Made by a program: the position numbers and the translations under genes. A stretch of DNA of 64,000 bases, from positions 1 to 64,000 of the forward strand of contig JANQRJ010000019.1 in assembly GCA_028284635.1 (NCBI GenBank), written 5' to 3'. The notes under the pieces are model-generated. The model saw only the letters and a list, made by a program, of their open reading frames with translations, did not search any database and was not told the DNA's origin. This DNA is from Pelagicoccus sp. (lineage in GTDB: Bacteria; Verrucomicrobiota; Verrucomicrobiia; Opitutales; Opitutaceae). This document shows, one piece after another, positions 36,531-44,557 of the stretch. Numbering within the stretch: position 1 is the first letter of the stretch; every line of letters begins with the position of its first letter.

Positions 36531-37418
36531 ATGAAACCCAACGAAAGAGGAATCATATACCCCGATTTCTGTTACAAAGGTTTTTCAAACGAAAAATCAT
36601 CAGGAGGTTCCATTTCCAACACCAGAAATCCAGCCCTCTTGCGGTATTTCTCACTATACTGGGACAAACTGGCTATAGTGACAGTAGGAAGGTACGGATT
36701 TAACATTGGTCGCGAGGAGCGATTACTAGCAAGTGCCGGAGTCTTGAGTGGAATTTATGGAGATGAACCTCCAAGAGAAGAACTTCATGGTTCAGAATAC
36801 GGCAAACGAATGAACAAATCAATGGCGGATGCTTCCATTACTCTAATGAATTCTGAAAAAGGCAAATGGGCAATACATCCTCTCGGAACTGACTTTCGCT
36901 TAAACGAAGATGACTCAATCGATTTATCTATTGCGGAGTTTGAATTGATCAGATGTCTCCCGGTCCCCAGCAGTGACACTCCAATTGATAGAGTACTAGA
37001 TTTTAAAATTAAGAGAAACAGCGAGCTTTTGGCGCTAAGGGCATCGCTGGATGAATTATACTTGGAAATTGCGAATTCCAACGATGTCTCGAGGGCTAAA
37101 TCCGTTCAAGTAACAAAACTTAAAATCGCCATTGAGAACCTGAATAAGGTGGCAAACGAAAATTGGAGTCAGCGAATACTCGCAAGTCGAAAGGTCGCAG
37201 TAAACCTCAAATCATCTAACCTGGCTTCGAGTACACTCTTTGGCAGTTCAGTAGCTATAGCTACCGAACCAATATATGGATTAATTGCAGGATCCTCAGC
37301 AGCTCTAGTCTCATCATTGAACATTAGTCTACAAATCTCTCCACAGCAAAAGGGCTTACAATGCGGATCCATTGACCTCTCGTATTTAGCATCACTACAC
37401 AAAAGCGACCTTCTGTAG
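36531..37418 (+). CDS. DUF6236-like protein, probably acquired
   Basis: A 295-residue protein whose codons are distinctly AT-richer than the genes around it, which suggests recent transfer. The N-terminal RGIIYPDF.. and LLRYFSLYWDKLAIV resemble the DUF6236 family, in which a conserved WDK block follows a short leading strand. The middle is helical (RNSELLALRASLDELYLE), and the C-terminal region has a hydrophobic patch (SSVAIATEPIYGLIAGSSAALVSS, in parts) like a buried helix. The role is unknown; family members are often in accessory regions. It lies near a tRNA gene. Confidence 0.5.
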   Translation: MKPNERGIIYPDFCYKGFSNEKSSGGSISNTRNPALLRYFSLYWDKLAIVTVGRYGFNIGREERLLASAGVLSGIYGDEPPREELHGSEYGKRMNKSMADASITLMNSEKGKWAIHPLGTDFRLNEDDSIDLSIAEFELIRCLPVPSSDTPIDRVLDFKIKRNSELLALRASLDELYLEIANSNDVSRAKSVQVTKLKIAIENLNKVANENWSQRILASRKVAVNLKSSNLASSTLFGSSVAIATEPIYGLIAGSSAALVSSLNISLQISPQQKGLQCGSIDLSYLASLHKSDLL

Positions 37419-37462
37419 AAGTTCAACAGAGAGCCAGGTCTTAACTCTTTTAATCTGAAAAT

Positions 37463-38773
37463 ATGGAAGGCTTAATCGCAGCAGTAGCAGACTTTCTTCT
37501 CTTGCCCTTTATAACCGGCATCACGGCCTTGTGCGAATTGATCGCTTCGCTCGTCAGCCTCGCACTGCAAGTCTTCTTTGGAAAGGCTGCGAAGTTTCCG
37601 AAGAAAAAGATCCAAGTTCCTCCCTCCGCCTTAAAGTGGATACGCCGCATAGTTCTCGGCTCCCTGGCTCTCTTCGCATCAGTCCTCCTCGTCATTAATT
37701 TCCTGTTTTTGGAGGAAAGCGTCCGCTTCGCAGCAAACAAGGTCGAAACTAAAACCGGATTCGAAATCCAGTACGACTCTGTCGAAGGCAACCTCTTCAC
37801 CGGCAGCTTTGCCTTTACCGGCCTAGACCTGAGGCAAACCCTGCCCGACAAGCCTCAGCTCAATGTCCGAGCCCAGAGCATTGCTGCAAATCTGTCAGTC
37901 TCGGGCTTCATCTTTGGGGAGCGCGTCATCGACTCTGCCGCCGTTTCCCGAGCCACCATCCACCTGCAAACGCTTCCCGAGAAAAAGGAAGAGAAAAGAG
38001 GTTTCGGCTTCGCAGTCGCCTGGGGAGACAAAGGCCTCGACGCAATAAACATATCGAAGTCGCCCCTGCTCAAGAGCCCGATCTTCGTCATCAAAGACCT
38101 AACGCTCGAAGAGGTAAGCATCCAAGTCGACGACCGCTCCTCCGAAACGCCTACCAGCTACGACATAGGGATTGACCAACTCCACGCCCAGCCCATACGG
38201 AGCCATTTCGCCATCTTCGATCTGCTCTTCCGCAGCAATCTCGACGGTACGCTCAACGGCTCCCGACTCGAAATCGTCAATACAGAAGAAAGCGGCCAGC
38301 GTCGCACCACGTGGGCGACCAGCGGCATTCCCGCCGCCACCCTCGCCTCCCTCGTCGGCGGACCCTTCCATCTCTTCGAAGCCGGGATCATCGACGTGGA
38401 AGTCTCCGACCAATGGGAGTCCGAAGATATCGAAAACCTAGAGCTCGACTGGAAGATAAGGGTTGCCGACGCCCAAGCCCGTCTCCCCGAAGGCACCCCA
38501 AAAGTCCTCAAACCCCTCGCCCAAGTCTGGGTCGACAACATCAACGAGACCGAGAAAGACTGGGAATTCGGTTTTCAACTACAGCTCTCCGAAAGCCAAT
38601 TCTACGGAGCCAGCAGTCTCAACGCCCAGCAGATCTGGCAAAACTCTATCCCCGTTTTCTTGCAGCAGGTCTCCGATCTCAGTGGCATCGAAGAATCCAC
38701 CATAAAGGAGAAAACCAAGTCCGCTTTCGAAGCGTTCAAAGACTATCTGGAGAAGAGGAAGGACAGAGAATAG
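37463..38773 (+). CDS. AsmA-like membrane-anchored protein
   Basis: A 436-residue protein. It has two hydrophobic segments in the first 80 residues (about 5-40 and 57-77), then an extracytoplasmic beta-rich region. That region opens with a block resembling AsmA/TamB N-termini (RFAANKVETKTGFEIQYDSVEG) and continues with repeating amphipathic strands (LNVRAQSIAANLSVSGFIFG). The C-terminus is a charged helix. AsmA-like proteins shuttle phospholipid across the periplasm; family membership is judged from the pattern only. The next gene begins 1 bp after the stop, so the two are likely co-translated. Confidence 0.55.
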   Translation: MEGLIAAVADFLLLPFITGITALCELIASLVSLALQVFFGKAAKFPKKKIQVPPSALKWIRRIVLGSLALFASVLLVINFLFLEESVRFAANKVETKTGFEIQYDSVEGNLFTGSFAFTGLDLRQTLPDKPQLNVRAQSIAANLSVSGFIFGERVIDSAAVSRATIHLQTLPEKKEEKRGFGFAVAWGDKGLDAINISKSPLLKSPIFVIKDLTLEEVSIQVDDRSSETPTSYDIGIDQLHAQPIRSHFAIFDLLFRSNLDGTLNGSRLEIVNTEESGQRRTTWATSGIPAATLASLVGGPFHLFEAGIIDVEVSDQWESEDIENLELDWKIRVADAQARLPEGTPKVLKPLAQVWVDNINETEKDWEFGFQLQLSESQFYGASSLNAQQIWQNSIPVFLQQVSDLSGIEESTIKEKTKSAFEAFKDYLEKRKDRE

Positions 38774-38774
38774 T

Positions 38775-40196
38775 TTGATCTCCGATCCAGATACCTCCAA
38801 CGCAAAGCAACAACCGTACCGCGTATCTGGCTATCGAATCGATCGGATCGGAATCCACGATCGATATCTGCCGTGGCGGCATTTCGGCTTCTGGAAATAC
38901 GCCCGCAGTGTCCGGTTGAAGCACGACTACAGCCGTTTGACGCTGGTATTCATTTTCGAAGGTCGGAAAAGACCGCTGAAGATTCAGTTTTCCAATACCT
39001 TTAAAAATACACTCAAGGCAGCCAAGGTATTGGAACTAGGGCTAAGATTTTCATCCACCCTAGTGCTGGAACCGAATACCAGGAAGTTTCTCGAAAAAGT
39101 ACTGGACTATCAGACGGCTGCTGAGGATCCAAGCAAAGCGGAGTCCCCTGAGCAGCGTCTGACAAAGGCTGAGCTTTTACTCGAAATAGATGAAACAAAA
39201 GCCGCTCGAAGGGAAGTAAAGAAACTGCTCGAAACAGGCGGCAAAGCCGAAGAAGAGGCACGCCTAATTCGTCTGCAGTCCTTCTTCATCGAAGGAGACG
39301 ACATATTGGCGAAAGCCGAATACAACGAACTCGGGAAACGATTTCCAGACAACCATCAAACGAAGATTCTATGGGCAATCTGGAACCTGTTAAGAGAGAC
39401 CAACTCCGCCGAGTCCTATGCAAGAGAAGTGGTAAGGTCCACGCCAAACCCTGGGGACAAAATTGAAGTCGAATCCCATCTCTCGCGTTTCCTCATCCGA
39501 AAACGTCGATACGACGAGGCCCTGACATTAGTCGAAAGACTGCTCGCCGACGAAACTGCTGAAGAGGTGGAAGCGATGACCTGGCTACAGGAAGCTAAGG
39601 CTGAAATCGAGAAACTCAAAACGGACGCGAAGTACAATCGTCAGCAAACATTCTGGCGGCCCCTTCGCAGGCGAGTTATGGCCTACGCCATTTTAGGGTT
39701 TATCGCCTTAGCTCTTTGCTGGCCAGCCATACGAGCAACGCCCCGGCTAATTGAGGGATTTTCAAATCTACGCGAACTCGAGCAACGCGGCCAACTCGCT
39801 CAAAGTGGCGAATTCAATCCCAAAACGAGCAACTTGGAATTGGGTTTCGTCAGACTCTCTTTCATATTCAGCCTTAGCGGGGACGACTCTAAAGATCCTG
39901 ACACACCAAACTTCCACTCGCACTACGGAAACGTCGTGCTGAGAAAAAAAGCCGCCAAAGCGATTCTAGCAAATACGAAGAATCACTCCGTTGTCTATCT
40001 TCCAGAATCGCCTTTTACATGCACGATCTATCCCATCACAAAGGAAGTCTATATCGGCGTCTTCGCGAAATACATGTTGGCTTATTTTCCAGTCTTCACG
40101 CTTTTGCTCTTTTTCGCGTTCTACGGACTCAAGGACTTGTACAATAAATATAGATACAGACAAAGACACTCTCCCTATGACAAAGGTGCTTCCTAG
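38775..40196 (+). CDS. TPR-containing membrane protein, unknown function
   Basis: A 473-residue protein with TTG start one base after the upstream stop. The N-terminal 85 residues are basic and may fold as a small beta domain. Residues about 110-285 are helical repeats resembling tetratricopeptides (SPEQRLTKAELLLEIDET, RRYDEALTLVERLLADE). Two membrane segments, about 300-320 and 440-462, flank an extracytoplasmic loop. The protein probably works with the AsmA-like product upstream (inference from coupling). Its last bases overlap a lactonase relic. Confidence 0.5.
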   Translation: MISDPDTSNAKQQPYRVSGYRIDRIGIHDRYLPWRHFGFWKYARSVRLKHDYSRLTLVFIFEGRKRPLKIQFSNTFKNTLKAAKVLELGLRFSSTLVLEPNTRKFLEKVLDYQTAAEDPSKAESPEQRLTKAELLLEIDETKAARREVKKLLETGGKAEEEARLIRLQSFFIEGDDILAKAEYNELGKRFPDNHQTKILWAIWNLLRETNSAESYAREVVRSTPNPGDKIEVESHLSRFLIRKRRYDEALTLVERLLADETAEEVEAMTWLQEAKAEIEKLKTDAKYNRQQTFWRPLRRRVMAYAILGFIALALCWPAIRATPRLIEGFSNLRELEQRGQLAQSGEFNPKTSNLELGFVRLSFIFSLSGDDSKDPDTPNFHSHYGNVVLRKKAAKAILANTKNHSVVYLPESPFTCTIYPITKEVYIGVFAKYMLAYFPVFTLLLFFAFYGLKDLYNKYRYRQRHSPYDKGAS

Positions 40197-40347
40197 AATT
40201 CTCCTCCCACTAACGGTATTCGCAGCAGGCCGACACTCCAACACCATTTCCGTCTTCGCGATCAACCCAGAGACCGGCAAGCTGACTTTCCAGAGAAAAA
40301 GCAGCATCAACCTCCCCAGTCCCATGTGCATCCTGCTTACGGAGTAG
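40177..40347 (+). pseudogene. C-terminal relic of a beta-propeller lactonase (Pgl/YbhE-like)
   Basis: The frame 40177-40347 ends in GRHSNTISVFAINPETGKL.. and SINLPSPMCILLTE, which matches the last blade and closing strand of seven-bladed 6-phosphogluconolactonase-type proteins (family pattern NQ-S-N-I-x-V-F-x-I-D-x-x-T-G-x-L and P-x-P-x-C). No other blades remain upstream; the DNA there codes for a different protein in another frame. It is a decayed fragment, evidence that this stretch has been rearranged. Confidence 0.7.
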
Positions 40348-40382
40348 GGGCACTGATACGCCGAACGCGAAAAGAGACACAG

Positions 40383-41259
40383 ATGAAACTTCCTCTCCTT
40401 CTGGACGCCACATGGCCCATTCCAGACTGGCAGCAAGTAGAGCCAAACGAACCGGAATCAAATCCTGGCGAATTCTGGACATCAGTCGGGAGCGAGTGGA
40501 TGACCTTGCTTGCGGAATTTTTGGGAGACCCCTACCAAATAACGGAGTCACCCAGATTTTGGCTGATCGCCCCATACCCATCAAGACAAGCGATCAATCA
40601 GATAAAATGGTTGGAGGAAGCTCTAAATAAAATCGGGAAATTTCTTGGTCCTTTGGGGCGCAAATCGCTAACCGGAAAATGCCCTGTGCTTATATTTGGA
40701 AACGATGAAGATTATTACAACTACATCGCCAATTATTATAATGAAGGCGAATGGGCTACATCCGGTGGATGTTTATATTGATAGAGGTTATGGCCACTTC
40801 GCCATTCCAGAATCTTCGAATTACAATCTGCCAGCCGCTCTCGCCCATGAGTTGACTCATGCGCTGATAGCCAACCCAGAATTGCCGGAATGGGTAGAAG
40901 AAGGCCTCACTCAACTTTGCGAAGAAGCGATTGCAGGTCACCTATCACTCGACTTCGAAACAATACGAGAACACATCGACAACTATTGGACCGAATCGAC
41001 CATACAGAAATTTTGGAACGGCAGCGGCTTTAAATCTCCAGACGAGGGGCAGACCCTCAGTTACCATCTATCACAACTTTTTGTATATCAGCTAATCAAG
41101 GATAGATCTCGATTCGACCGTTTTGCGCAAAACGCAAGGCGATCGGACGCAGGCGAGAAAAGTTTGCTCAATGAATATGGACTATCGCTCCAAGACATTA
41201 CCGAATCTGCGCTCGGAGAGGGAAATTGGGGCTACCGAGAGAAGCGTATCGCAAATTGA
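40383..41259 (+). pseudogene. frameshifted zinc metallopeptidase-like gene
   Basis: Two overlapping frames form one protein. The first runs from ATG 40383 (MKLPLLLDATW) to a stop at 40781; the second continues it from about 40771. An extra base near 40770 in the GGTGGATGTTTATATTG context breaks the frame: removing one T reads GGVYIDRGYG. The second part holds the gluzincin motif AHELTHALIANPELPEWVEEG (HExxH with a downstream Glu). The intact product would be about 290 residues. The shift could be real decay or a sequencing error; the region's other relic favours decay. Confidence 0.72.
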
Positions 41260-41320
41260 TTCCCAGCGCTCAAGACCTACCTTCGATAGAAACCAAAACC
41301 GAAAGCAAGCGACCTCACCG

Positions 41321-41995
41321 ATGATCAAAGATTTCAGCGAAAACGGGTACACGCGCTTCAAAGCTGCAATTCCTCCGCAGCTGCTAAGCCGCTTACAAAC
41401 TTCCGTCGAAGACCTCAGGCTGGAGCACTCCTTTTCCGGAGGCTTGCGAAGACTTACGACGCTGTCCGCATCACTAGCCCGCGCCATATCGGAGTGTTCA
41501 CTGCAAAATATACTCGATCAGATCGATCTCCCAAGAGCCTTTCTAGTACGCTCTATCCTCTTCGATAAGACTCCCGACTCGAACTGGAAGGTCGCCTGGC
41601 ACCAGGACACCAAAATTCCTGTTCGAGCGAGGCTCTCACGCGAAGGATTCACCGCTTGGAGCCTCAAAGACGGCATCCACCACGCTCAACCACCAAGCGA
41701 AGTTTTGGCAGGCATGAGAACTCTGCGTATCCATCTGGACCCTACTCCAGCCGAAAACGGGGCTCTCCGCGTCATCCCGGGTTCCCATCGCAACGGATTT
41801 CTCTCTTCCGAGGAGATTCGCAAGCTGGCCCGAGAGGAAGTTAGCTGCGAATGCGCCGCAAGGGATATTCTGGCTATGTCCCCTCTCCTTCTGCACGCCT
41901 CTAGCCCCTCACAAAAGGCGAACCATCGTCGAGTCATTCACCTGGAATACGCCAACCAACCGCTTCCCGCTCCACTCGAATGGACTGCGGCCTAG
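41321..41995 (+). CDS. phytanoyl-CoA dioxygenase (PhyH) family protein
   Basis: A 224-residue Fe(II)/2-oxoglutarate-dependent oxygenase, cytoplasmic. From ATG 41321 (MIKDFSENGYTRFK) it has the iron-binding WHQD motif, a second His in LLLHASSP and the 2-oxoglutarate Arg in NHRRVIHLEYA. The conserved GALRVIPGSH block comes before the distal His. The substrate is unknown; PhyH relatives hydroxylate small metabolites or halogenate and epoxidise natural products. The open frame upstream to 41123 is rejected because it overlaps the preceding gene. Confidence 0.88.
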   Translation: MIKDFSENGYTRFKAAIPPQLLSRLQTSVEDLRLEHSFSGGLRRLTTLSASLARAISECSLQNILDQIDLPRAFLVRSILFDKTPDSNWKVAWHQDTKIPVRARLSREGFTAWSLKDGIHHAQPPSEVLAGMRTLRIHLDPTPAENGALRVIPGSHRNGFLSSEEIRKLAREEVSCECAARDILAMSPLLLHASSPSQKANHRRVIHLEYANQPLPAPLEWTAA

Positions 41996-42032
41996 GAACC
42001 TAAAAACAAGCTTAAAGGTTGACTTCAGCTCA

Positions 42033-42062
42033 TTAACTCTAAATTTTAGAGTTCTCTATAAA
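42033..42062 (+). promoter_or_regulatory. promoter with embedded operator palindrome
   Basis: A -35 box TTAACT (42033-42038) and -10 box TATAAA (42057-42062) are 18 bp apart. The spacer is filled by the perfect palindrome AACTCTAAA-T-TTTAGAGTT (42035-42053). A regulator bound there would block RNA polymerase. The HTH protein encoded at 42650 is the natural candidate, giving autoregulation. Confidence 0.75.
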
Positions 42063-42075
42063 ACCTCATTCAAAC

Positions 42076-42657
42076 ATGGAACACACACTCGAAGAAAACC
42101 TGGACTACGTTCGCGGCGCGATTCAGCGCCAACCCCAAACAATGCCTTTGGCAGCGGCTTCCCTTTGGTCGGCCTACCTCATCGTCGGGCTGACTGCCAT
42201 CGACCTCCGCGCCTGGTGGGCGCCTTGGTTCATGATGTTGGGAATGCCGACCGCCCTGGTAATCGATGCATTCATCCTTCGAACCGCGAGACGGAAGGAA
42301 GGCGTCGTCGGCTCGCGTGAAGTCATCATCGATATCTGGTCCAGCTTCGTATTCATCCTTGGATACATGATCGTGATCGGACTAGCGATGACCGGACGCC
42401 TTTCCTGGGAAGCCATGCATTCGATGATTGCCGTTATCGTCGGCACTCAAATCTACAATGGCGGCCTGACGATGCAGCGAGGGCTGAAGCCTTCCTTGAA
42501 CCGCGTCATGCTGCTGGGCCTCCTCTATATGGCAGGCGCCATAGCGATGGCATTCCAACCGCAATGGATTTGGACCTCGCTCGCCTGGATCACAGCAATC
42601 GTCTTCTTTTCCATGACTCCGCTCTTCGCTTCCAAAGGGAAAGCAAAGCATGCCTGA
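42076..42657 (+). CDS. membrane protein co-transcribed with an HTH regulator
   Basis: A 193-residue integral membrane protein with about six hydrophobic helices (LAAASLWSAYLIVGLT, WWAPWFMMLGMPTALV and others). The first 25 residues are soluble. It lacks motifs I can assign. Small membrane proteins paired with a winged-helix regulator of this type occur in many bacteria, with unknown role. It overlaps the regulator gene by 8 bp and lies 14 bp downstream of the operator-bearing promoter. Confidence 0.7.
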   Translation: MEHTLEENLDYVRGAIQRQPQTMPLAAASLWSAYLIVGLTAIDLRAWWAPWFMMLGMPTALVIDAFILRTARRKEGVVGSREVIIDIWSSFVFILGYMIVIGLAMTGRLSWEAMHSMIAVIVGTQIYNGGLTMQRGLKPSLNRVMLLGLLYMAGAIAMAFQPQWIWTSLAWITAIVFFSMTPLFASKGKAKHA

Positions 42658-42964
42658 GCCTTCCCCACTCGATCTAAACAGGCTGGACCCGCTGTTTCAG
42701 CACAAGTTTCGGCTGGGAGCCTGCGTCCTGCTGTCCAACGCCCAAGAGCTTTCCTTCGCAAACCTGAAGGAAAGTCTCGAAGCGACCGACGGCAATCTAG
42801 GAGCCCAGATGCGCAAACTCGAAGACAGCGCATACGTGAAAAGCCAAAAACAATTCATCGACCGCAAACCCATCACCACCTACGCCCTCACTGACAAAGG
42901 CTACGCGGCGATGGAAAGGCACCTCGAAGCGATGAAGGAGCTCATCAAAACTGCTCGGGGCTGA
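42650..42964 (+). CDS. winged-helix transcriptional regulator (HTH_34/PF13601 type)
   Basis: A 104-residue single-domain DNA-binding protein. The winged helix lies about residues 15-95: LLSNAQELSFANLKESLEA (helix 1-2), NLGAQMRKLEDSAYVKSQ (recognition helix) and the wing KPITTYALTDKGYAAME, then a dimerising helix. Its size and sequence match ArsR/MarR-like regulators of the PF13601 group. It likely binds the palindrome at 42035-42053 in its own promoter. Confidence 0.85.
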   Translation: MPEPSPLDLNRLDPLFQHKFRLGACVLLSNAQELSFANLKESLEATDGNLGAQMRKLEDSAYVKSQKQFIDRKPITTYALTDKGYAAMERHLEAMKELIKTARG

Positions 42965-43052
42965 CTCCGTCCGCGAATGCGGGAGGAACGCCTAGAAAAC
43001 TTTGACGCTCCCGGGCGGACGTGCCAGACACTCCTCGCGAAACACCACAATC

Positions 43053-43694
43053 ATGCTGCCCGAAAAACTCCTCTCTCAGATCGGCGACGCGAAGATCATC
43101 GCGGTGCTGGTCATCGATGAAGCCGAACACGCCGTTCCTCTCGCCCAAGCGCTTCTGCGCGGCGGAATCACCGCGATCGAACTGACCATGCGCACGCCGG
43201 CCGCCTTGCCCGCCCTGCGCAAGATCCGCGAGGAAGCTCCTGATCTTATCGCCGGCGTGGGAACAATCCTCACGACCGAGCAAGCGGAACAGGCTCACGA
43301 GGCAGGCGCCGCCTTCGGAGTCGCTCCCGGCCTCAACCCAAGCGTGGTCAAGCATGCCGCCAAGATCGGCCTGCCCTTCGCCCCCGGAGTGATGACGCCC
43401 AGCGAGATCGAACTCGCCATCGAACTGGACTGCAAGACGCTCAAGTACTTCCCCGCCGAGCCCAACGGCGGCCTAAAGACGATCAAGGCCATGGCAGCCC
43501 CCTACGCCCACCTCGGCCTTGGTTTCGTGCCGCTCGGCGGTCTCAGCGAAGCCAACATGGCCAGCTATCTAGGATCCCCGCTTATCCCCGCAATCGGCGG
43601 CTCCTGGATCGCCACCCGCGACGCGATCAAAAACGAGGACTGGGACGGCATCGAGCAGACCGCCAAGCGAGCCATGGCGATCGCAAACGGCTGA
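43053..43694 (+). CDS. eda: 2-dehydro-3-deoxy-phosphogluconate (KDPG) aldolase
   Basis: Cleaves KDPG to pyruvate and glyceraldehyde-3-phosphate in the Entner-Doudoroff and uronate routes. The 213-residue TIM barrel, from ATG 43053 (MLPEKLLSQIGDAK), shows the phosphate and substrate blocks IELTMRTPAALPALRKI, GVGTILTTEQ, the Schiff-base Lys in TLKYFPAE and PLGGLSEANMA. Bacterial Eda normally has this KYFPAE. It faces the uronate operon ending at 43785, from which it is separated by a REP element. Together they would supply pyruvate from uronates (inference). Confidence 0.92.
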   Translation: MLPEKLLSQIGDAKIIAVLVIDEAEHAVPLAQALLRGGITAIELTMRTPAALPALRKIREEAPDLIAGVGTILTTEQAEQAHEAGAAFGVAPGLNPSVVKHAAKIGLPFAPGVMTPSEIELAIELDCKTLKYFPAEPNGGLKTIKAMAAPYAHLGLGFVPLGGLSEANMASYLGSPLIPAIGGSWIATRDAIKNEDWDGIEQTAKRAMAIANG

Positions 43695-43700
43695 CGGAAA

Positions 43701-43780
43701 CGTAGCGCGGCACTTCAGGCCGCGTCCACATTGGCTGGAATCAACCCTCCGCCGGACGCGGGCTAAAGCTCCGCGCTACG
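43701..43780. repeat. REP-like element, family A
   Basis: The outer arms are CGTAGCGCGGCACTTCAGG.. and GGGCTAAAGCTCCGCGCTACG. It occupies the 90-bp space between the convergent eda and SDR genes and can act as a terminator on both strands. Confidence 0.83.
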
Positions 43781-43784
43781 TCGT

Positions 43785-44555
43785 CTACAGACGCGGCAGC
43801 GTCAAGCCGCCGTCGACCATGATGACCTGGCCGGTGGAGTATGGGAAATCGCCCCGAGCCAAGCCGGCAACCGCCTTGCCGATATCGTCTGGAAGACCCC
43901 AACGGCGGGTGACGCAGAGGCCATCCGCGATGAGCTTGTCATACTTTTCGGATACGCCAGCAGTCATGTCGGTCTTGGTCACCCCAGGACGGATTTCGTA
44001 GACGGGGATCTCGTACTCGCCGAGGCGAGCGGCAAAGAGGCTCGTCACCATGGACAAGCCGGCCTTGGCGACGCAGTACTCGCCACGGTTGACCGAGATG
44101 ACCGTCGCGGAGATCGAAGAGACGTTGACAATCGCCCCTGAGAAGGACGCGTCCGCCTTCTTGGCCGCCACCATGTCGTTCGCCACGGCCTGCGTCAGGA
44201 AGAAGGCTCCCTTCAGGTTCGTGTCCACCACGAAATCATAGCTTTCCTCCGTCGTATCCAGGATGTCGAGACGCTGCTTGGGCGCCACGCCGGCGTTGTT
44301 GACCAACAGGTTCAGAGCGCCGCCGGCAGCTTCGCGGGCAACCGAAAGGATCTTTTCCCTGCCCCCCGTGGAGCCAATATCGCCAGGGGCGTAGGCCACC
44401 TTCACTCCCTTTTCGCGCAGGGCGGCGAGAGGCTCCGCCACGGACTCCTCCGGACGCATGCCGTTGATCACGAGATTCCAACCCTCGGCGGCAAGGGCCT
44501 GGGCGATGCCGAAGCCGATGCCGCGCGAGCCGCCTGTAACAAGTGCGGTCTTCAT
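43785..44555 (-). CDS. SDR-family 3-ketoacyl-ACP reductase-like dehydrogenase
   Basis: A 256-residue NAD(P)-dependent short-chain dehydrogenase. It has the TGGSRGIGFGIA dinucleotide motif, NNAG (LLVNNAGVAP), Ser in VNVSSISA, and the catalytic YCVAKAG (Tyr/Lys). Its name is shared with FabG, but the context is a uronate operon with eda, so a KduD-like sugar acid reductase is more likely. It ends the operon and starts 3 bp from the oxidoreductase upstream. Confidence 0.88.
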   Translation of the reverse strand: MKTALVTGGSRGIGFGIAQALAAEGWNLVINGMRPEESVAEPLAALREKGVKVAYAPGDIGSTGGREKILSVAREAAGGALNLLVNNAGVAPKQRLDILDTTEESYDFVVDTNLKGAFFLTQAVANDMVAAKKADASFSGAIVNVSSISATVISVNRGEYCVAKAGLSMVTSLFAARLGEYEIPVYEIRPGVTKTDMTAGVSEKYDKLIADGLCVTRRWGLPDDIGKAVAGLARGDFPYSTGQVIMVDGGLTLPRL

Positions 44556-44557
44556 GG

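Noticed and set aside
40760..40785. Programmed ribosomal frameshift in the metallopeptidase gene
   Set aside because: No clear slippery heptamer with a downstream pseudoknot is seen, and a decayed lactonase lies next to it, so ordinary mutation or sequencing error is more likely.
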